Positions 11,440 to 21,924 of a stretch of 64,000 nt of DNA are shown in pieces. The notes beneath the pieces were generated by a model. The model saw only the letters and a program-made list of their open reading frames with translations, was not told the DNA's origin and did no database searches. The number at the start of each line of letters is the position of its first letter. Position 1 is the stretch's first letter. This DNA comes from Hanleya hanleyi (lineage: Eukaryota; Mollusca; Polyplacophora; Lepidopleurida; Hanleyidae), in assembly GCA_036873755.1 (NCBI GenBank), contig JAVTVY010037099.1, forward strand, positions 91,902-155,901, given 5' to 3'. The position numbers were made by a program, and so were the translations under genes.

Positions 11440-11687
11440 TATTGCCTAATCTGGATGCTCTCTGCATCTCGCTCTCTGTCGTTCTGTGGAGCATCAGAGG
11501 GATTGCAGTTCCTACATCGCCAGTGAATGAGCTCAACTTCTCCTCTCACCAGCTGTCAATAAAAATCTCTGGTTATTCCGGAAGAGCATGTCCGATGCTG
11601 CCATAAGTCACAGCCGTCACACTGCAATGCTCCAGGTCGTGGTCTAACATGCTGACTACAAACAACACAAGGATGTATCTCGGACAT
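11440..11687 (-). pseudogene. PHD-type zinc finger exon, right-arm inverted copy
   Basis: Read on the minus strand from ATG at 11685-11687 it gives the same start as the left copy (MSEIHPC, CDGCDLWQHRTC). It retains the ~35 bases missing from the left arm and continues into VELIHWRCRNCNPSDAP after a frame break. RHEAW is changed to RPGAL here. It is a decayed copy held in the inverted arm. Confidence 0.6.
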
Positions 11688-12235
11688 GACATATGCGATG
11701 ATGTCAAGATTTCTGCTGATAATGACATTGAATGAAATTGTGATTTACGGGCCGCTTCCCATACGGATTTCGCAGCCCATCACCACAATGCATTTATTCT
11801 CACATATTGAAATATACACTGGTGATATTATATTAATCGTACTATTGAGTTCATGCGTATTCATATGATATTTTAACATTCATGTACCGGTAACATAAAA
11901 GGATAGTACTGTATGTACAAGCGCGCGAGGATTATTGAGTGAAGGAGAGAAGATATATACTAAAAGTACATTTACAAAAGTTCATTAAAATTTGAAGATT
12001 TGTATGGAAATATTGCAAGGCAAGTAAGACACCCAACAATTAATCAATTATACATGTAATATATTCATATCCATTAAATATGTTGAATAAACCTACTGTG
12101 GGTGAATTGACCTGGTTGTGGGTGAATTGCCTGGAACTGGAATTGCCTTTTTTGTGGATGAATCGACCTGAAGTTGTGGGTGAATTGGTTGTGGGTGAAT
12201 CAGTTTGTGGGTGAATGAATTGACTGGATACCCTG

Positions 12236-13257
12236 TGGGTCACAGCATCTGAGCATGATGGAGCCTACTATAGTAGGCAGTAGGCTCCATGGTCACAGTG
12301 TGACGGACTGGTCTGTGTGCCGGCGGGAGCACTTCGGGTGTATTCCATGCAGTCACATCATATTGGACTAGTTCACTATCCGACTGCTCATTTTTAATAA
12401 AAAATAACAAAAAAATAATAGAGTAGGAAACTATTACACAGACGCCAATTTTCAATACTCAAACTTTCGGTTTTAAGGAAAGCGTACCGTATCACGAATA
12501 ATAGGCACAATCAGTGGTGATTGGCGGGGAGGAAATTTTATCAACAGGTCCTGACCCTTTTTCCACTTTGGCTTGGCAATGATTTCTTTTTCTCATAGCA
12601 ACGTCGCAGGAACGTCACCCCTCAATCGATGCACCATAGACAAAAGAGCACCTGTTCCAGGGGAGATAACCTGCAATTGAGTTCTCGTGCAGCCGTCTGA
12701 TTTAAAATTTGGTTGCGCCGCAAGCTACTTCATCGTTTGAGAAATCGAATTGAACAGAAGTTGAAGCATCTTCACATTTCAAGTTAAATTTTACACTAAC
12801 GTTTCGTCACACGTGTAGTGTTCGACTTGGATATGCGAAGATGGATTGGAGTTAAGGGGGTAAAGCTCAACATGTTTTTGTTTTTTTAATCATGTATGCA
12901 ATATATTTGGTGACCAATATCATCAAAATATCCATTTTAGCATGCATTATATGATAGGGCCAGGACTGCCTAACGGTGTAACTTGAAAAGTTAATTAGAG
13001 AAGCAAAGCTTCAAGGCACTCCCAGAAGAACTGAAGGCAATATAGAATGAACAAACGTGGTAAATATATGGTCCAAAAAATTCTATATAATCAGTGCTAC
13101 AATGAATACCGATACTGTTTGAAATAGATATTAGAATGAAGTATTGTTTAAAGATTATACCTTCATTTATCAATATTTAACTGTCCCAAACACGTCATCA
13201 CAGAACATATCCCGAAGGCTAAAACCTTAAAACAAACTTTTTTTTGATTGAAAAGTC
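12236..13257. other. No gene seen; 11-bp-stem hairpin at 12258-12290
   Basis: ATGGAGCCTAC and GTAGGCTCCAT enclose an 11-base loop containing the self-complementary core cctactatagtagg. The rest of this interval shows no recognisable gene or RNA. Confidence 0.5.
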
Positions 13258-13911
13258 TACTGCATGGGCACTATAGTCTGTCCATTTTAATTAGTCATCT
13301 ACTTTGGAGCTTGTCAAAAATCAGTAGTTAACTCTGCATAATTTTTTTTTTTTTTTTTGCATCGTGTGGAAAACACCGATAATATATCACTCTTGAAATA
13401 ACTTTGCAATTATCTCCATATAAAACTACAGTACAGTTGTTTCAGGTACCGGGCCTCAATATCATAGGGAGACGTCATAATGTATTCGCGTTCACTGGCA
13501 CAAAGGTCAACAATACCATGTACGGTCATTGAGGTGTGAGTGGTTTAGCATTCGGCAATTTCACTGGGCATGGCATATGAGCGACACTCCGACGGACCGC
13601 CTATTACTTTATATGGTATCAGTGACCTTCGTGCCAGTCAACATGAATACATTATGACGTCTCCCTATGTAATTGAGACTCGGTACATGAAACAACTGTA
13701 CTGGCGTTTTATATGGAGAGAAATACAACATTATTTCAAGCGTGATATATTATCGATATCACGGAGAAATTGTAGTCCTTTTGTAGAATTCTGTTTGTTC
13801 TACACGCTGCAAAAAAATTTTATGCAGTTAACTACTAATTTTTGAAAAGCTCCAAAGTAGACGACTAATTAAAATGGACAGACTTTAGGTTGACTAGTCC
13901 GACATGCAGCC
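13258..13911. mobile_element. Fold-back element, ~260 bp arms
   Basis: Left arm 13258-13520 and right arm 13640-13911 are inverted. Shared blocks are gtctgtccattttaattagtc.tctactttggagctt, the 'tgca' plus T-run, tatatcac.ctt, acagttgtttca.gtacc, and ggagacgtcataatgtattc. The ~110 bp centre has no coding signal. Its right end continues straight into the palindrome around the LINE. Confidence 0.75.
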
Positions 13912-13940
13912 CCTACATGCTATTTAATAAACTGATACCT

Positions 13941-15972
13941 AGATTGAATAGATTCAGATTCAGATTCGTTTATTGGCGCAAACACAAATCACATTGGTTA
14001 AGGCCAGTAACAGTATACATGAACAAGTGTATGATTTTGCATGGCTCAACAGAGGCTCGAATTGTTTTCAATTATTTCAAAACTGGTACATGTCAATCTG
14101 CCTGTACAGAATATCAACTGACTCTCCTGTCGAAGCTTTGTATTACAAATTTAGCAAATACTCTGGTGATTTTAAAACTATCACATTTTAAAAGTTTGGT
14201 GAACAATATACGAGAATGATACTCTGAATTGGGGACGGTCAGACCCAATTCACGAAATAGCGACAATCTTAGATCAGCATTATTTAAACAATGCATAACA
14301 AAATGATACTCATCCCCAATAGAGCCCACACAAAACTGGCACGTTCGACCGTTCCTGGGTATAATCGGTTTATGGTAGCGGCCAGTTTCGATTTCTAGCT
14401 TATGGTTGCTTATTCTTAGTTTGGTAAGCATCACTCGTTGAGAAGTAGTTAACTTATAAGAGAGATACTTCTCAAAGCCATAGTCTTGTTTAAATGAAGC
14501 ATAAGTATCCAGTTTATGATTTGATGGACTGGACATCGTACTTCGCCAATTCTGTGTAAACTCGTCTGTTATTCTACTGGCAAACAATCGTGGAAAATGG
14601 CTGGTACTAATAATTGCCTGCTGAAGCCAAACATCATAAAAACCATGGGTGGACAATATTTTTTTGATTCTACTGCAATAAGTATTGGGATAGTTAACAG
14701 CAAGCTGAAGATTATGTAAATAAGCCTGTTTAACAAGTCTCGAGTTTGGTAAACTCACTAAACGGCACCAGTATTTGATCGCGCTAATATTAGCTAAAAC
14801 TGTCATGGGTAGCCTACCCATCTCTGCTCGTACAGCTGAGTTACATGCCTTCTTGTTAACACCAAGTGTAAATTTACAGAATTTTGTATGAACAGCTTCA
14901 ATAGGATTAGACTCTGGAAGCTCGTTAACTCCCCAAACTTCAGAGTTATATAAAATGATAGGTTTTATCACAGAGTCGAAAATCTTAGTGCACAGACTTG
15001 GTCTTGGGTCATCTCCAACAAGCTGGCAGATCTTATAAAAAGCTTTCAAACCTCGACCTTTTAAATTTTCCAGCGCTTTTGACCATTTTCCATTGGAACA
15101 AAAGAGTGTTCCAAGGTAAAGAAACTGGTGAACAATCTCAACAATATTATTACCAATGTAGACATGAAAGTTTGGTGAACGACCAGACTTGGAAAAACAC
15201 ATAGCTTTTGTTTTCTGAAAATTAATTGACAAATGCCACTTGGTGCAGAAAGCTTGCAATTTTGCTAAGGCATTATTCAGACCTTCAGGTGAAAGGCTCA
15301 GTATAACAAGATCATCTGCATATAGTAAGCAATATAAAATGAAATTTCCCAAGACTACAGGATCGCAATCCTCACCAAATATATCAGGAAGGTCATCAAT
15401 AAAAATATTAAACAGTGTGGGACTCAAATTATTACCCTGTAATACACCTCGGCTAGATACAAAACTATCAGATACACCATCACTCAATCTTATGCGCATG
15501 GACGGGTCGGAGTACATAGACTTAATGATATTATATATATTACCAGTGACATCTGCTTTGAGGAGTTTGTACAGTAAACCACACCTCCATACCGAGTCAA
15601 AAGCCTTGCGCAGGTCCACAAAACAAGCATAAACGCGTTGATTTTGATTTATGTGTGACTCTATTACAGACTGCAAAATAAATACATTGTCAGACGCACT
15701 GTGGTCTTTACGAAAGCCACATTGGGATTCATTTGGTTTGTCAAGAGCTTCCAAGTGACTTTGCAATCTCTTGTTCAAAATGGAGCAGAATAACTTAGAT
15801 AAGCAACTGCTTATAGCTATACCCCTATAGTTGCTTGGATCTCGTAAATTACCAGACTTATGTAAAGGTATCACGAGTGAAGATTTCCAGGATTCTGGAA
15901 AATATCCTGATGCCAAAATCTTGCTGAACAGAACTTGAAGATAGGGCAACAATGCATTTATGCCATATTATA
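13941..15972 (-). mobile_element. 5'-truncated LINE (non-LTR retrotransposon)
   Basis: The reverse transcriptase frame (14114-15952) is followed on the minus strand by a ~165-base 3' UTR that has AATAAA near 13972 and ends in repeated gaatct units, a simple-repeat tail typical of several LINE clades. The 5' end is cut off inside the reverse transcriptase region near 15970, so endonuclease and ORF1 are missing. It inserted between inverted arms and no direct target duplication is visible. Confidence 0.8.
14114..15952 (-). CDS. LINE reverse transcriptase (truncated N-terminus, intact frame)
   Basis: About 612 open codons with the domains in order: finger motif VIPLHKSGNLRDPSNYRGIA near residue 30, ACFVDLRKAFDSVWR near 110, RGVLQGNNLSPTLFNIFIDD near 170, the catalytic LLYADDLVILS near 210, a thumb with FLYLGTLF, and a C-terminal CQFCVGSIGDEYHFVMHC Cys-Cys-His-Cys motif near 540. 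The frame is open through the 5' boundary, so the visible start is not the original one. The enzyme would copy its own RNA at a nicked target, but the endonuclease part is lost. The uninterrupted frame suggests a fairly recent insertion. Family: jockey/CR1-like group, not resolved further. Confidence 0.9.
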   Translation of the reverse strand: MLPYLQVLFSKILASGYFPESWKSSLVIPLHKSGNLRDPSNYRGIAISSCLSKLFCSILNKRLQSHLEALDKPNESQCGFRKDHSASDNVFILQSVIESHINQNQRVYACFVDLRKAFDSVWRCGLLYKLLKADVTGNIYNIIKSMYSDPSMRIRLSDGVSDSFVSSRGVLQGNNLSPTLFNIFIDDLPDIFGEDCDPVVLGNFILYCLLYADDLVILSLSPEGLNNALAKLQAFCTKWHLSINFQKTKAMCFSKSGRSPNFHVYIGNNIVEIVHQFLYLGTLFCSNGKWSKALENLKGRGLKAFYKICQLVGDDPRPSLCTKIFDSVIKPIILYNSEVWGVNELPESNPIEAVHTKFCKFTLGVNKKACNSAVRAEMGRLPMTVLANISAIKYWCRLVSLPNSRLVKQAYLHNLQLAVNYPNTYCSRIKKILSTHGFYDVWLQQAIISTSHFPRLFASRITDEFTQNWRSTMSSPSNHKLDTYASFKQDYGFEKYLSYKLTTSQRVMLTKLRISNHKLEIETGRYHKPIIPRNGRTCQFCVGSIGDEYHFVMHCLNNADLRLSLFRELGLTVPNSEYHSRILFTKLLKCDSFKITRVFAKFVIQSFDRRVS

Positions 15973-16133
15973 TATCAGTTTATTAAATAGCATGTAGGGG
16001 CGGCATGTCGGACTATAGCTTGACCAGTTTCCAGTTCCATGCATTCTCCAACCCCTTATTGTCATTTGTGTGGCTCACCAACATGCGTTTTTAGTTGACC
16101 TACATACAGATACTTCTGTACGCTCATACTATT

Positions 16134-16202
16134 CAGCTTGTATCACTGACGTCCCTACTGTCCTTGTTACAAGGAGAGCAGGGACGTCAGTGATACAAGC
16201 TG
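16134..16202. other. 69-nt near-perfect hairpin (23-bp stem)
   Basis: Bases 16134-16156 and 16180-16202 pair perfectly for 23 bp (cagcttgtatcactgacgtc...). The 23-base loop contains a second 6-bp stem, tccttg-tta-caagga. It could be a MITE relic, a cruciform, or a small-RNA precursor; the perfect stem and lack of bulges favour a young mobile relic over a conserved microRNA. Confidence 0.85.
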
Positions 16203-16892
16203 TTTATCAGCGTAATACTTCTGCTGTTTAGCCTACAATTTAGTTGGGTTCGTATATTTGACTGAATATAATTTTTAGATTGTGAAAGTTATACTGGTGA
16301 CCAATATCATCAACCCCCCCAAAAAACAAGAATTTTTTTGAAAAACCCCATCTTAGCTTACTAAGGGCATTTCACGTTTCACTTAACACTACGAGCAGAA
16401 GTTTCTACGTATGATCGTGCCATGCGTTCGGATGATGTGAAAACCCCTCATTCTAATTTTCATTTCTAACATGAGCAGTGATTGTATAGAATTTGTAGAA
16501 CTATATTTGGGCCTATTTATTCTTCATTGAGTTCTGATGACAGTGCCATGAAGCTTTGTTTCTGTAATTATACTTTGCAATGTGCACTGTCCGTGTAAAG
16601 GGGCATCACATTTGTATTCAGCATGATACGAGGAATATTTTTGTACGATATATATTGGTTTTATAAGAACAGGGTTCATCGTCTTCCACTGCCTTAAGGG
16701 TTCAGGATTCCCAACTGCTTTCCAAAAGAGACTTAATATTGAAATAGTGAGAAAAAAAAAGTATTTACACCGAAAATTGAGTTTGCAAAGTGTTTCTCAA
16801 AAAACGCTGCATTTAAATTCATAAATATTTCAGGCGTGGTTATCAAAATTATTATAAAAATCTAATTATTTCAATCTAATATATAACTCGTT
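16203..16892. other. No gene seen
   Basis: AT-rich non-coding sequence with short C and A tracts; no frame or repeat that I can support. Confidence 0.3.
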
Positions 16893-18145
16893 TTTACCCC
16901 TCGGCCAACTTTGGCCTAGGGGTATTGTCGTCATCATGTACGGCTGTCCGTACGTACGTCCGTACGTCCGTCCGTCCGTTACCGCGATATCTAAAGAACC
17001 GTTTCATGCATGGCAACCAAACTTGTTACATCTATTTATCTTCACGTAAATCAGAAGCCTGTCGAAAATGAGTCATCTCGGACAATATTTTGCAGAGTTA
17101 TGCCCCTTTTTACAAATAAAAATCCATTTATGATTTGTTATTGTGATAATTTCAGAACTGTTCCATATACAACATCCTAACGTGATACAGTTGTTTCTCT
17201 TGACCTAAACTAGATGCCTATCGAAAATGAGTCGTGTCAGAAAGTATTTTGCAGAGTTATGCCCCTTGTCTAATAAAATCCGTTACCGCGATATCTACAG
17301 AACCGTTTCATGCATGGCAACCAAACTTGTTACATCTATTTATCTTCACGTAAATCAGAAGCCTATCGAAAATGAGTCATCTCGGACAATATTTTGCAGA
17401 GTTATGCCCCTTTTTACAAATAAAAATCCATTTATGATTTATTGTGATAATTTCAGAACCGTTCCATATACAACATCCTAACATGATACAGTTGTTTCTC
17501 TTGACCTGAACTAGATGCCTATCGAAAATGAGTCGTGTCAGAAAGTATTTTTCAGAGTTATGCCCCTTATCTAATAAAATCCACTAATTCCTATGTTAAG
17601 TTTGCATATAATTTCTATATCATGTTTGTATACTATCACATTAATTTATTGATTGGATGACTGATTTATTGATTTATTCTCTTACACAATGCGAAGAATG
17701 CCTGCAAATCTGTTTTGAAAATGACACTAGATGCCTATCAAAATGAGTCGTGTCAGAAAGTATGCCCCTTGTCTAACAAAATCCACTAATTCCTATGTTA
17801 AGTTTGCATATTATTTCTATATCATGATTGATTTATTGATTTATTTTCTTAGACAATGCAAAGAATGCTTGCAAATCTGTTTTGAAAATGACATACATGT
17901 GCCATTTAGTATACATGTACTGTATTTATCTAGCCATGTGTACTGTTGTTTTGGTGAGACATCGATACAGCTCTTTCAATTTATTCCAGAAACAAATTAA
18001 TTTAAGGGGAAGAAAACTTTTCTTTTTTTTCAAAGAAAGTACACTTACAATACCAGGGGTAAATATTTCTTCCCACAAGCCAATCAATTGGTAGAGACAC
18101 CCTTACATTATAATAGCTGGGATTCAGAGCCGAGGGGTTTCGATA
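16893..18145 (+). mobile_element. Tandem-repeat element bounded by CCCCTCGGC ... GCCGAGGGG
   Basis: Opens with acccctcggccaactttggcctaggggt, an imperfect hairpin, then a gtacgt/ccgtccgt stretch (16945-16980), then a ~300 bp unit present twice (about 16981-17282 and 17283-17580) and shorter partial copies to 17830. It closes with cagaGCCGAGGGGtttcg at 18126-18142, the inverse of the opening CCCCTCGGC. The layout (hairpin, CCGT repeat, tandem units) parallels 1061-3690, with unrelated monomers except for a ttaccgcgatatct-like start. Confidence 0.65.
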
Positions 18146-18228
18146 GCGCAGCTTCATGTTAATGAGTTAAAATAGCAATTCAATTGGGCAGAAAAAAATG
18201 ATGAGGTCCCGGTATCAAAAATCTTATC

Positions 18229-18385
18229 GCGTGTTTTCCTGCTCACCCTGAAAACACGCCACACACTGATGATCTAAAGTACAGGTATTTGATCACATTC
18301 ACCAGAAGATCATTGATAGACTTTTGCTTTTACATAAAATGTTTTAGCTCTGGAACTGGTGGGTTTTTCCAAAAACCCACACTCT
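18229..18385. other. Two short perfect hairpins
   Basis: gcgtgttttc / gaaaacacgc with an 11-base loop near 18228-18258, and gtgggttttt-cc-aaaaacccac near 18358-18380 followed by a T-run. They are probably repeat ends; no gene is associated. Confidence 0.6.
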
Positions 18386-18419
18386 TTTTTTCTCTCTCTC
18401 TTTTACTTTTACCAGCAAG

Positions 18420-19636
18420 CAGGTTTTAGAGAATGTATGCGTCACACAGAAAGCAGACAAGAAAAGATCAGTACGGGGATTGGGCTCAGTTGGAGCTAGG
18501 TAATTCTGCTCCATGATCTATACGGTATATATCTCCAATGAAAACATTCGTCGAGGACTAAACCTAAAGAACATTCTCTGATTTTTTAAAGAAATTGTAT
18601 TGCGATGAATTAGACAGTATACAAGTAGTATATAAAGGTTAAATCTTGTATCTATGGCGAGGATAAAATCGTGGCTTAAATGCAGTGTTTTGACACTGGA
18701 CCTGGGATATGATTCAGGAAGTTCATTGAAGTGTGTGCAGAGAAGACAGGTCACGTGACTGTGACGTCAATAGTAGTAGAGAAACCGCAGATACGCGGTC
18801 GGATGCACAATCGAAACTAGGCGTCTACCTACAATCCTTTTCACCATCTTATAGGGGTAACTATAGTGGCATGTGGACCATGAACGTGCCGTTATGTATA
18901 CCATCAGTAGAAGATAACCCACATTTTCGGATGCGCATTATGGACTCGGTGTCAATGAGCTGTAGTAAAAGTGGATCTTTGCGACGGATATCTTATAAGC
19001 CATATCGATTACGAACGGATTCGGAAACATTCCGGAGCGCAATCATGACCTCATGATTTCTCCGAATATGCCCATATTTTAGCGGATCAGACGCAGTATC
19101 AGTATCAGACGTACAGTATCAACTGTACAAGCCTAGGTCTGGTACGGTGGAACGGAATATACATACCTGTATTATGAAGGATGTCCTATGGGAGTATCAA
19201 AGGTTGGCTCATCTTGAAAAAAAGTCCACAATCAGACGCAGATTTGTTAGCATGATGGGAATATTTCACTTCGACATTTATTTTTTTTCACATAAAATGG
19301 TTTTTGGTGAATGGACTGATGAGCAGTAAATATGGCTTTGCATTGGCGTTCCCGACGCACGATGCTGCCGATAAAATAAAGATCCAGGATGTATTCCGCT
19401 TTAACTGAAAACTGAAGCTGAACCAGGATGTAACGTTTAAGTATAAAACGTTGAAGAAGCCCCCCGCGGTCCCATCACCAGAGTTGATGTCAAAACAATT
19501 TTCGGTTCCACAAGGAAATCTGTCGGCGAAAAAAGGGAATTTGCTTCTAGGAAAGCCAGTAGTAGGAAGCCGTGAAATTCCCAATTATTTTTATCTGCCC
19601 CTGATCCGGTAGAGTAACCTGACGATGGCGTCACTT
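18420..19636. other. No gene recognised
   Basis: Frames such as 18733-19056 have no recognisable domain. The block tgtgacgtcaatagtagtagagaaaccgc near 18761-18788 belongs to a dispersed motif family found at least nine more times downstream. Confidence 0.4.
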
Positions 19637-19735
19637 TGACGTCACATCCGGGTCAAAGGTCACGTCCGAGTCAAAAGTCACTTCCGTGGTCCAAGGTCAC
19701 GTCCGGATCAAAGGTCACTTCCGGTCACTTGGCGA
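19637..19735 (+). promoter_or_regulatory. CRE/ETS-like site plus an ~18-bp AGGTCA half-site array
   Basis: TGACGTCACATCCGG (19637-19651) is followed by tandem ~18-bp units of the form gtcaaaggtcacgtccgg. AGGTCA or AAGTCA falls at 19658, 19675, 19694 and 19712. AGGTCA is the nuclear-receptor half-site and ccaaggtca matches an extended monomer site. Regular spacing may simply reflect a tandem repeat; function is inferred. Confidence 0.4.
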
Positions 19736-19814
19736 ACCAGCAGGAGTTATCTGCCCCTAAATAAGACCAGTTATTTCAATGTTAAACCTAATGGGCAACC
19801 CACGCATAGACATT

Positions 19815-20135
19815 TGCGGTATGGCGCACATGCACGGACAGGGAATTGTGGGAAAAGGGCATTGAAATGGACGTTTGGGGGTCGAGGTGGACCAATATTG
19901 TTCCGAATGGGTCGTATGGGGTATCAGTTTGAAGCATTCACGAAGGAGCATCCGATTGCACTGGTGTGGAGTGAAAGTAGTACAATAATGCACGTGCGCA
20001 CGTAGGGAATTGTGGGAAAAGGGCACTGGGGTAGACGTTTTGGGGTCGAGGTGGCCCATTAGTGGGCGTACTGGGTCGTACGGGGTATCCCTGTGAAGCG
20101 CTTCTCCAGGCCGATCAAGTCCTGCACGTGGGTGC
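19815..20135 (+). repeat. ~185 bp unit in two tandem copies
   Basis: Shared blocks are ggaattgtgggaaaagggca, gacgtttgggg-tcgaggtgg, and gggtcgta.ggggtat near 19840-19930 and 20007-20090. A related inverted block (tgggacccaatatggtccacctagacccccaaaa) lies at 24182-24218 and another near 63440-63465. Confidence 0.6.
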
Positions 20136-20389
20136 ATGTAAAACCTTCCCCGGAAAAAATTCGGAAACACGGACTTCACCACTAAACTATGAAAAACCCA
20201 TATCAGCCAGGTTTAGAGGGGCTAATATAGGAGAACCGACAAGGGATCGAGCCCAGCTGGTCCATGTGTGAGAGTTTGTCAGTTACTTGCCGATTGGCGG
20301 TGGTTCTCTCAGGGTACTCCGGTTTCCTCCACCAACCAAACTGTCACCATATGAGTGAAACAACCTTGAGATTGACATTAAGCCAAATC

Positions 20390-20520
20390 CCCCCCCCCCC
20401 CCTGCTAATATAGGTTCCTAGTGGATCGTGGCCTGCCGAGAGATGTAGAGTGTCGTCAAGGGTGTATGTAAAATTAGGATTTGTTCCAAAAATATAAAAA
20501 AGCGGAACACGGAGTTCACA
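20390..20520. repeat. Dispersed repeat fragment shared with 25035-25175
   Basis: cctagtggatcg, gtatgtaaaattaggat and gcggaacacgga occur in the same order here and at 25050-25170. At 25176 this sequence is interrupted by the Penelope-like element. A 14-C run precedes it. Confidence 0.6.
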
Positions 20521-20758
20521 CCCCCATGTGGGGAAAAGACGGGTTTTATCGTCCTATGGTAGAAATAGTCGAGCAGCTATACATATATAGTAGATGGAGA
20601 GCAGTAGCGCTCAGGGACGCCATTGAGCCATGGCTACCCCCTATACACCCCCATAGGGGTCGACTCGTACATCCTGGAATGTATCCTGAACTCGGGCATA
20701 CTGGTGATGTGGGTTGGTCTACCATGGTAGAGTTACCTCCCCTCCTGGGTACAAAAAA

Positions 20759-20802
20759 GTGTGTGTGTGTGTGAGTGAGTGAGTGAGTGAGTGAGGCGTG
20801 CC
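20759..20802. repeat. (GT)n(GAGT)n microsatellite
   Basis: gtgtgtgtgtgtgagtgagtgag..., a simple repeat. (GAGT)n/(CACT)n tails are common at the ends of molluscan SINEs. Confidence 0.85.
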
Positions 20803-21359
20803 CATCGCCTGTTTTAACACAGTGACGAACTAACGATGGTGAGTGAGTTGGTGAGTGAGTGGTCATAAAATCGTTTCTATATCATTAGCCTCAGGCTGTA
20901 TCCAAAGACCAGTGGTATTCTATTGAAGCTCTTATCGAGTAGAGCCAGACTGGTTGTGATACGCGTGCGCACGCACAATGAGGAGTAGTAGAGGAAGGGG
21001 AGTTTCGGGGAGGGGAGGTGCTGACTATGCCCCAGGTACTTCAAGGTTATATGCATAGCAATACTTGCAGCGAGAGAAGGGGAATCCCATGCAACGCCTG
21101 AATGCGTTAACGCCTATCTTAACGCCCTAGCATAACGCCTTCATACCATGACGCTGACCGATGAAAAGAAGACAGGTCAACTCGTCCACAAGTTTTCAAA
21201 TTTTTCCCTAATTTTTTCCAAACAGAAGCCGTCATTTGGCGCTGCATCTGTCATATTCGTTCTTGCCCGTTAGTTGTATTCTCTGCTGCTCTTGTCCAAT
21301 CAGAAACCGCCATTTCAGAAAGTTCAATCTTCGGCCATGTTCGCTCTCATCCGTTTGTT

Positions 21360-21668
21360 CTAATCGTCGTCGGGCAGGCCAGGATACTGTAACGGCAACA
21401 TGTCCTGGAACAGCTGTTTGCGCCTTTTGATCGCATTTTGCAGGGCCTCGGTGGGTAGCCCCATATCCTCTTCCATGTGACGCCTGGTTTTCATGATGGA
21501 CCTGTGCGTGGGGTCGCCTTTCTTTTCAAGCGGTAGCAGGGTATACTGTTCATAGATGGCCACGACTGTTTTCATGATGCAGGAGCGCATTTGGATGTAC
21601 GTCGGTTGTAAGTTATCCTGTCCGGCGTACTCAATCGCTGCAGCGTGAGTATTAATATCTGCTGTCAC
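21360..21668 (-). CDS. Uncharacterised Polinton-associated protein, C-terminal part
   Basis: A 102-residue open frame, mostly helical in composition, ending KRRKQLFQDMLPLQYPGLPDDD. I do not recognise the family. A second copy of just this end exists at 50567-50635 (plus strand), reading RKQVFPDMLSLQYSGLPDDA and then a stop. Preservation of the reading frame, residues and stop position in two diverged copies argues that the frame is or was translated. Its neighbours are Polinton capsid-like and protease remnants, so it is probably another gene of that element. It may join the frame at 21721-21924 across a small break. Confidence 0.5.
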   Translation of the reverse strand: MTADINTHAAAIEYAGQDNLQPTYIQMRSCIMKTVVAIYEQYTLLPLEKKGDPTHRSIMKTRRHMEEDMGLPTEALQNAIKRRKQLFQDMLPLQYPGLPDDD

Positions 21669-21720
21669 AATACGATCCCAGAAGGTAGGTTATTCCTCAC
21701 TTCCCTGGGATGTAGCCTGA

Positions 21721-21924
21721 TTATCTGAGGTCAAGCTCTCCATCAGTAGATGGACTCTCAGCAGTCTCTGTTTCGGTATCAGTCGGAGGACTCTCAGAAT
21801 CAGCTGGCATATTCCCAGCATCTGCCTCAGTGGGCTCCTCGGTGTCTTCAATCCCATGTATATTCTTCTGGTATCGCATCATATCAGATTGTACTTTCTG
21901 AATTGACGGCTTCTGATTGGACAA
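21721..21924 (-). CDS. Acidic Thr/Ser/Glu-rich protein segment
   Basis: A 67-residue frame: MSNQKPSIQKVQSDMMRYQ followed by a low-complexity stretch of E, T, D, S and P ending DGELDLR and TGA. It lies just upstream (minus strand) of 21360-21668, separated by ~50 bases with a stop, so the two may be pieces of one gene. No domain is recognised and low complexity limits any inference. Confidence 0.35.
   Translation of the reverse strand: MSNQKPSIQKVQSDMMRYQKNIHGIEDTEEPTEADAGNMPADSESPPTDTETETAESPSTDGELDLR

Larger units (their letters stand above)
9653..12235. mobile_element. Palindromic Mutator-like (MULE) element remnant with long inverted arms
   Basis: The arms, roughly 9653-10355 and 11480-12235, are inverted copies. 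Both start from (g)GTATCCAGTCAATT at the outer edge, then several 'ttcacccacaa' repeats, then 'ttgttgggtgtcttac', and both run into the same PHD-finger exon. The interior holds the last part of a MULE-type transposase (10381-10762) and a nested MITE (10940-11237). An intact MULE would have one PHD exon and a full transposase, so this copy arose by inverted duplication of its 5' part plus an internal deletion. No clean 9-bp target duplication was found. It cannot encode an active enzyme. Confidence 0.65.
13894..16018. repeat. 45-bp inverted repeats flanking the LINE
   Basis: tagtccgacatgc.gcccctacatgctatttaataaactgata lies at 13894-13938 and its reverse complement at 15973-16018, with two or three mismatches. 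The LINE occupies what would be the loop. Confidence 0.85.

Noticed and set aside
18733..19056. 107-codon frame as a host gene
   Set aside because: It starts inside a dispersed repeat and has no recognisable domain.
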